Assembly (NCBI RefSeq): GCF_020379485.1
Contig: NC_063448.1
Span: 13,539,726-13,603,725 of the forward strand
DNA: 64,000 bases
Source of the DNA: Brassica napus
Lineage: Eukaryota > Streptophyta > Magnoliopsida > Brassicales > Brassicaceae
Reading direction: 5' to 3'
In this document: positions 56,416-64,000 of the stretch, piece by piece
Layout of the letters: each line of letters starts with the position of its first letter
Numbering within the stretch: the stretch's first letter is position 1
Made by a program: the position numbers and the translations under genes
The notes under the pieces: generated by a model
What the model saw: the letters and a program-made list of their open reading frames with translations, nothing else
Databases searched by the model: none
What the model was told of the DNA's origin: nothing

Positions 56416-59400
56416 TTCTCCCCCTTAATCTTGAACTCCATTTTCTTCAGATCTTGAATTCCAATAAGCTCCCTCATCTCCTTGAATTTGATTCTTCCCA
56501 AAGCCTTTGTCAAAATGTCAGCTTTCTGCAGGCTACCTGCGATGTGCTCCACCTCTACTTGGCCATTGTCTACACACTCTCGGATAAAATGGTAACGCTT
56601 GTGAATATGTTTGCTTCGACCATGAAACACATGGTTCTTTGTGAGAGCGATTGCTGACTTGTTATCCAATCTTATTGTCACCTTTTCACTTGCTTTCTCG
56701 AGTATCTCTGCAAGAAGCTCTTGCAACCATATGGCTTGTTTTGCTGCTTCGGTGGCTGCCATGAACTCGGCTTCACATGAAGATAGAGCAACAGTCTCTT
56801 GTTTGGTTGAGCACCATGTGATCAAGCATTCGTTTAAGTAGAAGAGATGACCAGTTGTACTTCTCCCATCATCAATGTCCACGTTATGTGAGCTGTCTGA
56901 GTACCCTACTAACTCGGAATGTCTTGTCTTCATGAATGTAAGACCATAGCTGAATGTTCCTTTCAAGTACCGGAGTACTTGCTTTAGCGCAGCTTGATGA
57001 CTCTCTTTCGGTTCATGCATGTACCTACTCAACACACCAACTGAGTAAGACATGTCTGGTCGGGTGTGAAGAAGGTAACGTAGACATCCAATTATTCTTC
57101 TATACTCTTTCTCATCTATGTTTCTTTCTTCTTGAGCTTTTGACAACTTCAAACCTGCATCCATAGGGCTTTGAACTGCATTGCAATCGGCCATCTTTGT
57201 TTCTTCTAGAATTTTCTTTGCATAACCTTCCTGCTTCAGCATGATTCCACCATTAAATTGAAACACCTCGATTCCAAGATAGTATGTTAGAAGACCGAGA
57301 TCACTCATATCAAACTTTCTTGACATCCCTGCCTTGAACTCGTTAATCATCTCTGTCTTCGAACCTGTAATGAGGAGATCATCTACGTATACTGCCACAA
57401 GTAGTAGGCCATGGTTCTTTCTCTTTCGATACAGAGAAGGTTCCTTGCTGCACTTAACGAAATCAAGCTCTCCAAGAACTTTGTTTAGTTTCTCATTCCA
57501 AGCTCTAGGAGCTTGTTTTAAGCCGTATAAAGCTTTATTAAGCTTATAAACCTTGCTTTCACTTCCTTCTATCACAAAACCTTCTGGTTGAGAGACATAC
57601 ACGACCTCTTTGAGATCACCATGTAAGAATGCGGTTTTAACGTCTAGGTGATGAACTTCCCAATCGTTAGAAGCAGCTAGACCAATAATGAACCGTACAG
57701 TTTCTATGCGTGCAACAGGGGCAAAGACCTCTTCATAATCAATTCCATGTCTCTGAATATATCCTTTAGCCACTAGTCTTGATTTATGCTTGCTTATACT
57801 TCCATCAGAGTTTCGTTTGATCTTAAAGACCCACTTAAGTCCAATAGGTTTTGCTCCAAGAGGAAGATCAACCAGTTCCCAAGTATTATTCTTTACTATA
57901 GATGCGATTTCCTCCTTACATGCATCTTTCCATACTTTTTCTTCAATGGCTTCACTGAAATCCCAAGGTTCATCGTTTATGAGAAGTAGTAATCTCTCTC
58001 CTTCTACATCAGCTAGGTATACATAGTCATCCAAGTAGCCTGGTTTCTTGCTTATCCTTGTTGATCGTCTAAGCAGATCTTGTACTTGCTCTGTTTCAGT
58101 CTCCGATGGACTTTCTTCCTCTTCTTCGATGTCTTCTTCTTCCATACTACCATCGTTGTTCTGTTCTTGTTCCATTTCTTCTTCTTCTTCTCGTAAGCCA
58201 TTATTTCCGTACAAACCCAAAGATAACTTGAACATACCCGATTCCTCACTGTTCTCGTTTGTTGTAGTGTTCCACTTCCATCCTTTGTTCTCATCAAAAA
58301 CGACATCTCTACTTACCACTACCTTTCGAGTTACAGGATCAAGTAACCTGTATGCCTTCGATCCTGGTTCTGTGCCTAAGTGCACGAGGGTTCTCGTCCG
58401 GTCATCCAGCTTTCTCAGGTGTGGGCCATCTGTCTTTGCGTATCCTAAGCAACCAAACACGCGGAGATGATCGATGCTTGGCCTCTTACCCTTTAAAACC
58501 TCATATGGAGTTTGTGACACCAAAGTCCTTGTTGCTACTCGATTTATAAGGTATGTAGAATGTCGAACTCCTTCTCCCCATAGATAATTTGGTACATTCA
58601 TGTGCTTCATGATGCTTCTAGTCATCTCTAGCAACGTTCAGTTTCGACGTTCAACTACTCCGTTCTGCTGTGGAGAGTAGGGTGCCGTAAGATGTCGGTT
58701 AACTCCTGTTTCCTCGCAGAAAGTCTTGAATTCATTCGATGTAAACTCTCCTCCTCTGTCGGTTCGGAGTGTTTTGATTGATTCCCCTGTCTCAGCTTCC
58801 ACCATTGTCTTAAAACTTTTAAACTTCTCGTATGCTTGGCTCTTAACCTGCAGCAATATCGACCACATGTATCGACTGTAATCATCAATGAGCACAAATA
58901 TGTATCTATTTTTCCCGGCTGTAGGTGGTGTAATGGGTCCACATAAGTCCCCATGAATGAGCTCGAGTTTTTGGGTAGCTCGGTACGAGGTTGCACTTGG
59001 GAACGAACGCCTTGTTTGTTTTCCAAGTAAGCAGGCTGTACACGTTTCATTTTCAATGCTCATGTTTGGTATACCTATAGCCAGTTGATTCTTCATCATT
59101 GACTTCATTGTGTTTGCTCCAATATGTCCTAACCGTGCGTGCCATCTACTGTAATCACTTTGAGCAGCGAGTTGAAAGCACTCGGAATGAACACTGTCCA
59201 TAAGGACTTTGTAAAGTCGATTCTGTGATCTTCTAGCCTTGACAATGAGCTTTCCTTCTTTATCATGGAGTGTAAGATGTTCTTCTTTCATCCTTACTTC
59301 ACATCCCGCTTCTGTGGCCTGTCCAAGACTGATGATATTGCTTTTGAGATCCGGTATGAAGTAGACATCAGCGAGTAGTTTATGTTCTCCGGTTTGACTC

Positions 59401-59987
59401 ATAAATAAAATAGATCCTTTGCCTTTAATATCGATTCTTGAGTCATCGCCGAACCGAACCTTGCCTGTAACACTCTCATCAATCATTTTGAAGTAATCTC
59501 GCATACCTGTCATGTGATTGCTTGCACCGTTGTCTAGGTACCAAACTCTTTTGTTGTCGGCATCGGCTTCAAAATCCTTTGGTTTCACATTCTTTTCATT
59601 AAGGTACACTACTTCGTGCATTAACAACTTGTCAGCTTCTTGAGTATCATCATTCTTCGTCTCACTCTTCGTTTCATATGCCTCCTGGAGTTTTAACAAT
59701 CTGTCGGGACAGCTGGAGGCAAAGTGACCGAGTTTATCACACCTAAAACACAGAATCTTTGAGTAGTCTATATCTCTGTAAGATCTTCCGCGACCTCGAC
59801 CTCGACCATAGAAGCGTCCTCCTCGACCTCTGCCTCTATAATCTCTATAGGATTGAGTATTTGGTGTTTCCGAATTAGCGTACATTAGTTTGGTTTGATC
59901 ACTCTGACCTTCTTCTTCATCATCATGAATTCTCTCTTTATAGGCTTTTAGACGACCGATAATGTCTTCAAAGCGTGTCACTTTTAG
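56370..59987 (-). pseudogene. Copia gag(C-term)-pol, one nonsense codon, fused to hAT sequence
   Basis: One frame on the minus strand interrupted only by TGA at 58640-58638 in the integrase (a CGA codon is usual in ERRNR). Domains in order: gag C terminus (GRLKAYKERI), R/G-rich linker, CCHC knuckle CFRCDKLGHFASSC, protease (WYLDNGASNHM), integrase (HARLGHIG, LRTDRGGEF, PQQNGVVERRN), reverse transcriptase (VYVDDLLITGS), RNase H (GYSDSSHNV, CEAEFMAA) and the KADILTKALG end. Near-complete and little decayed, so fairly young, but the gag N terminus, leader and 5' LTR are missing: at about 59990 the frame runs into hAT transposase. Confidence 0.85.
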
Positions 59988-62040
59988 GTCATCCCTAGTG
60001 TCTTCACCTTTTTCTGCAACAAGTTCCTTGTACACATCATCCATCCTTTCATAACCGAAATCCTCAACCACCAGTTCCATTCTTTCTACTCCTTCTTCCT
60101 GAGAGTCTTGAGCAGAGACGCCAGAGGCTTCTGTTGGCTGTGATGCTTGTACAGAAGCTACTTTCAAACGCATGTTGTACTCCTTAAACATGGATGTAAG
60201 AAGATCACTCACCGTCTTTGCCATTTCCTTAGCCTCGAAGCTATCTTTCCCATACAGCTTCTCGAAACAGAGCTTCGCGAAATGCATCTTCTGTGTAGGG
60301 TCGAAGATGGTTGCTAAGATCAACATTTTGTTGACATCCTTGATGCCATCCCAATACTTTAAAAACTTATGCAGCATTTCCGATGCCTTCAACTTCAACT
60401 CAGAGTCAACGCTACTAGCTAAACCAGTGAGATTTCTCTCAATTGAGATATCTCTCAATTGTCACTATCTCACCATAGCATTTGAAATCATTGACCTTAG
60501 ATGAGGCAGAGACAACCAAGGTGCTATTGTAAAATATGACCAGAAACCTGATAAGCTTCTCAACTGCTTTCCAGTCCCAAGAATCAGGTGGTCCCCACCT
60601 TTTAGCCCCATTATCTACCTCTAGAAAATAGTCATTGTACAGCCTATCTCCTGCTTCCATTCTATCAAATGCTACCTTAAACTGTAATGCTCTAGATAGC
60701 ATAAGGAAAGTTAAATTCCACCTAATCTTTACATCCAGGGGCAAGCTATCACGAGTCATCTTACCATTTGTGACTCTCTGATCAAAGGCATTTAACCTAG
60801 TGGTTGAGGACCTAACATACTGAACAACATTTCTGATAGCTAACACATTCTCACTTAAATCACCTAAACCCTCCTTAGCTATCAAGTTTATAATATGAGC
60901 CGCACACCTCATGTGTAAAAAATTCCCGTCTAATACAAAAGCATCAGGGGAAACGGAAATAAAGCTCTCATGAAACCTCTTAATAGCAGAAGTATTTGCG
61001 GTTGCATTGTCTACTGTGATGCAAAACACCCTCTCAAGACCCCAGTCAGATAAACACTCTAAAAGAACATTAGAGATTGTCTGACCTTTGTGATCCATGA
61101 CATACTTGAAGCCAATGATTAACTTCTTCAGCTGCCACTGCTCGTCAATGAAATGTGCAGTGATAACCATATAATCTGCACCTGCAAGACATGAAAACCA
61201 ATAGACACAATTTGTATAAGCGTATAAAAATTGGTTTTTAAACCATTAACAATTGGTATAAGGCTATAAGCGTATAAAACCATTAACAATTTGTCGACAA
61301 GTTTACAAAAAAAAAACCAAGTATCTGTCACTTGAGATACCCAAATATCAGTTGTCAGTGAAACTCTTTGTTTACTCGTGATGAGTAAGTTCTTCAGCGC
61401 TGCTTTCTTTTTCACAAACATCTCCACAATGTTCCTTGTCAATGTCCTTCTTGAGTGGGGCTTGAAAGTCAAAACCTTGCAAAGCAAGACATTAAAAGAG
61501 TAAGTAAGTTTGATGATTTCAAAAAGCTAAAGGCTGGTTGTAAAAAGTTACAGGCTACGTTATGCAAGGTTGTACCTTGTCGCAGAAGTGCTTAAAAGCA
61601 GTACTTTCAATGAATGAAAGTGGCAATTCTGCTAACACCACCAGCTCGTTGCAAGCTTCTTTGAAAACCGTTTCAGTCAGTTTCGATGCCTTCAGTTTGC
61701 CTCCATTACCAATCTGCTGCTGATTCTTTTTCTGAGAAGTTAACCACGCTATGTGCTCTTTGCAAATTTGCAGATGCTGCTTCAGGTTAGAAGTTCCTGA
61801 CTTGGATGCACATGAAAGGATCTTCTGGCAATGGTGACATACACACTTGTTTCGATTCTCTTTGTTTCGGGTGAAATGCTCCCACACAGTAGACCTAGGC
61901 ACAACCATCTTCTTCACCTTCTGCGCCTGAGATGATGCTCCAGATGTTGCATTTGCAGCCGCAAATGTCTCTTGGTACTCTTGGTGTTCACCTTCCATTT
62001 CAACATCAGTTGCTTGGTTATCGAAAGCTGAGGATGTCAT
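59988..62040 (-). pseudogene. hAT-superfamily transposase (RICESLEEPER-like), 3' end replaced
   Basis: Minus strand. Exon 62040-61576 starts at an ATG right after an acceptor and holds a BED zinc finger (VWEHFTRN, CVCHHC, SNLKQHLQIC). Exon from 61475 carries the KPHSRRTLTR and LTTDIWVSQVT part; its donor is not clear. Exon from about 61181 has ITAHFIDEQWQLKK, ITVDNATAN and HMRCAAHIINLIA of the catalytic domain. A tandem duplication of about 16 bp (CAATTGAGAGAnATCT, 60426-60460) breaks the frame before the DUF4413-like part. The expected hATC dimerisation domain at the C terminus is absent: copia gag-pol follows in frame. Non-functional as a transposase. Confidence 0.8.
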
Positions 62041-63010
62041 CTGCAAGATAAAAAAACATGTATTAGCTTTAGACTTATTTAACTAACAACATAGAGACGA
62101 GCTAACATTGAAATAGTTAATACGAGTTCTACTACCAACATGAAACTAACATTGCAATATATGAAAACTAGAGACGAACTACGAGCTAAACCAAAATTCA
62201 AGTTTAAGAACGGAAGAACTAACATTAATTCAAGTTAATTAGTTCAAGTTTAAGAACTGAAGAACTAACATCATTTCAACTTTAAGAACCAAACAGCTGC
62301 AGAACTAACATCACACACATAATTCCTCATTACACACACATCATTACAAACAAGAACAGCTGAAGAACGCATCATTACAAACAAGAACAGCTGAACAACT
62401 AACTAAACCACAATTCGAGGTTAATGTCCAATTCTTTTCACACTAAGAATAAAAATCACACGACATAACCCGAATTCCGAAACCAATAATATTATCTATC
62501 CAAAATTTAAATTTGAAAAATAAAGCAGCATGAATGATACATCGAGTATTGAGAAGAAAAATAAGCACCTCAGATTGATTACTTTCTGTCTAAAGAGATG
62601 GAATGGCTTATCAAGTCTAAGGATTTGCAGAGACATATATATGACGTGAAATAAGGGTTTCGAGTTTGAATCGACGATAGAATCATTGAGGATATTTGAT
62701 TTTTGGGTAATGGAAAGGATTTCAGATTGCATGATACGCAAGTTGAGATTTTGGAAAGGTTTGGTTGAGATTTCCGGAGATAATCGTGGTGTATCTACTC
62801 TCGATTCGAAAATGGAAGAAAGAAGGGCTAGAGTTGAGTTTCATCGGGTTTCGGTGGTTATGATTCGGTTGTCGGATTTTTACCCGATCCGAGCCGACAT
62901 CCATTCTAACCCAAAATCACGAACCGAATGGTTTATTAAGAAAATCCGAAACCGAATCGAACCGTTTTAATCGGACCGGGTACCGATCGGTTGTTCGGTT
63001 TACGGATATA
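62041..63010. other. 5' non-coding region of the hAT element
   Basis: AT-rich leader (acceptor TTGCAG at 62041-62046 implies a leader intron). 62880-63000 has repeated CCGAACC/GGTTCGG motifs (subterminal), as usual near hAT ends. Confidence 0.5.
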
Positions 63011-63023
63011 TTGCCCAGGCTTA
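63011..63023 (-). repeat. hAT terminal inverted repeat (5' end)
   Basis: Minus strand reads TAAGCCTGGGCAA, then ATATATCCG; close to the TAGGCCTGGGCA-type ends of Brassicaceae hATs. The partner end is not in the window. Confidence 0.6.
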
Positions 63024-63029
63024 TCTAAA

Positions 63030-63395
63030 CTCATGTTCGTCGGAAATTCGTCGGAAATTTGTGATGAATATCCTAAAAAAATTTTGTAATCCGTCAGAAA
63101 TTTCCTAGGAATAAGTTTGTCAAAAATTCGTTGGAAATTTCTGACGAATTTCCTACGGAAATTTTTCATTTCGACGGAAATTTGTCAGAAATTTCTGATG
63201 AATTTCCGACAAAAACATAAACCCCAAATCTATACCCTAAATCGTGTAATCTTCGTCGGTATTTCGTCGATTATTTCTGACGAAAGAAATTTCGTCGGAA
63301 ATTCCTAGGAAATTTCCGACGAAATACCGATGAATGGTAAAATTTCATATTTCTCGTAAATCCGTCAAAAATTCCTCAGAAATTTCTGACGAATG
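63030..63395. repeat. CACTA-like subterminal repeats
   Basis: Dense CGTCGGAAATT / AATTTCCGACGA motifs in both orientations, of the same type as at 930-1335 but a different family variant. No CACTA terminus found beside it. Confidence 0.55.
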
Positions 63396-63815
63396 GACAT
63401 AGATTTGAGGCCTGGGGGGTCTTCGACCTGAACTCGTGTCCCTTGTTTTTGTTATAATAATGGCCTTTCTTGGCCTGCTCTGCTTTTGTTTTGAACAATA
63501 GCCCTGTTGCGGCTTCATGAAATAAGTTTCTTTGGTTTTGCTCGCTTCTCTTCTTTGAGATCTTTGGCTTTCGTAGATGATACTCGTATTGCCTTTGTTT
63601 CTGTGATTGTCTCTTCTTTCGGAAGAATGCAGGTTGCAGGATGATCCCAAGGCCTTGAAAATTGAGTCATAATCGAATAATTGTTGAGCTAAATGTTGAT
63701 TGCTTGATAATCTTTTTCAAGACTTGGGTCGTCTGGGCTTTTGATGAATCGTGGTGGGACTCATGGATTCGGGGTGCCAAGGTTTCTTGGGAATGATCAG
63801 ACCTTGTAGGTCTCG
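63396..63815. other. Unassigned region
   Basis: No domain recognised. A 101-codon minus-strand ORF (63345-63650) is rich in R, S and K and includes translated repeat DNA, so I do not call it a gene. Confidence 0.35.
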
Positions 63816-63824
63816 TATGACTGG

Positions 63825-64000
63825 ATCTCCTCTGGGGACCCTGGGGTCCCTTGGAGAATTTTAATAATCTTTGGGACCCGGACGTCCCTTCTTGGGGAAC
63901 CCGTGAGTTCTGGACCCTTGGTCGATTCTCCTCAGGGGACCTTGGGTCGCCTGGAGGATACTAATAATTTTGGGACCCGGAGGTCCCTTCTTAGGGAACC
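63825..64000 (+). repeat. Tandem repeat of about 99 bp, runs off the window
   Basis: Two units: the phrase GGGACCCGGACGTCCCTTCT at 63873 recurs at 63972 with one change, and CTCCTCnGGGGACC at about 63828 recurs near 63928. Unusually GC-rich for this window, with many GGGACCC palindromes. Confidence 0.65.

Noticed and set aside
62686..62970. Plus-strand ORF in the hAT leader region
   Set aside because: Translation of hAT subterminal sequence without a domain.

Overview
This window looks like plant nuclear DNA from the Brassicaceae, most likely Brassica or a close relative. The signs are spliced plant genes, plant-type transposons of nearly every class, and two host genes that look like neighbours on Arabidopsis chromosome 1 (a p24-delta cargo-receptor gene and a DREB26/ERF012-type AP2 gene; this synteny is from memory of the families, not a search). 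Only about 2 kb is host coding sequence. The rest is nested or degraded mobile DNA and AT-rich spacer. The species cannot be fixed from the sequence alone.

Layout. 1-1348: 3' end of a CACTA (En/Spm) transposon. 1349-5453: spacer with a degenerate telomere-like tract. 5459-10140: a complete but broken Ty1/copia element with about 0.2-kb LTRs and TAAAC target duplications. 10886-26910: a tandem Ty3/gypsy chromovirus (Tekay/Del type) with three LTRs and two internal regions inside one GATAG duplication. 27135-28110: a 5'-truncated LINE. 29687-30847 (minus): an intact four-exon p24 gene. 31867-33936: copia pol remnant. 35696-45311: a complete 9.6-kb Mutator-like element (MULE) with 9-bp duplications, an intact transposase gene on the minus strand and an intact six-exon DUF1985/Ulp1-protease gene on the plus strand. 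47262-47991 (minus): broken RPA1-like sequence. 49965-50683: foldback element with a telomere-like centre, followed by a small MITE. 52844-53551: intact single-exon AP2/ERF gene. 54395-54641: Stowaway-like MITE. 56080-63023 (minus): copia pol joined in frame to a 5' hAT transposase fragment. 63030-64000: CACTA-like short repeats and a tandem repeat running off the window.

How the parts relate. The p24 gene (ER-Golgi traffic) and the ERF gene (transcription factor) are the conserved backbone, pushed about 22 kb apart by insertions. The transposons are selfish units. The MULE is the most remarkable: every intron of both its genes is loaded with a short palindromic motif (AAGTCGTC/GACGACTT), and the predicted 5' leader intron of its transposase holds a long inverted repeat with arms of about 290 bp that could fold into double-stranded RNA. 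The gypsy element shows two further uncommon features: an 80-nt GT-AG segment between gag and pol whose removal would place both in one frame, and an LTR array of six hairpins whose stems differ in sequence but keep pairing.
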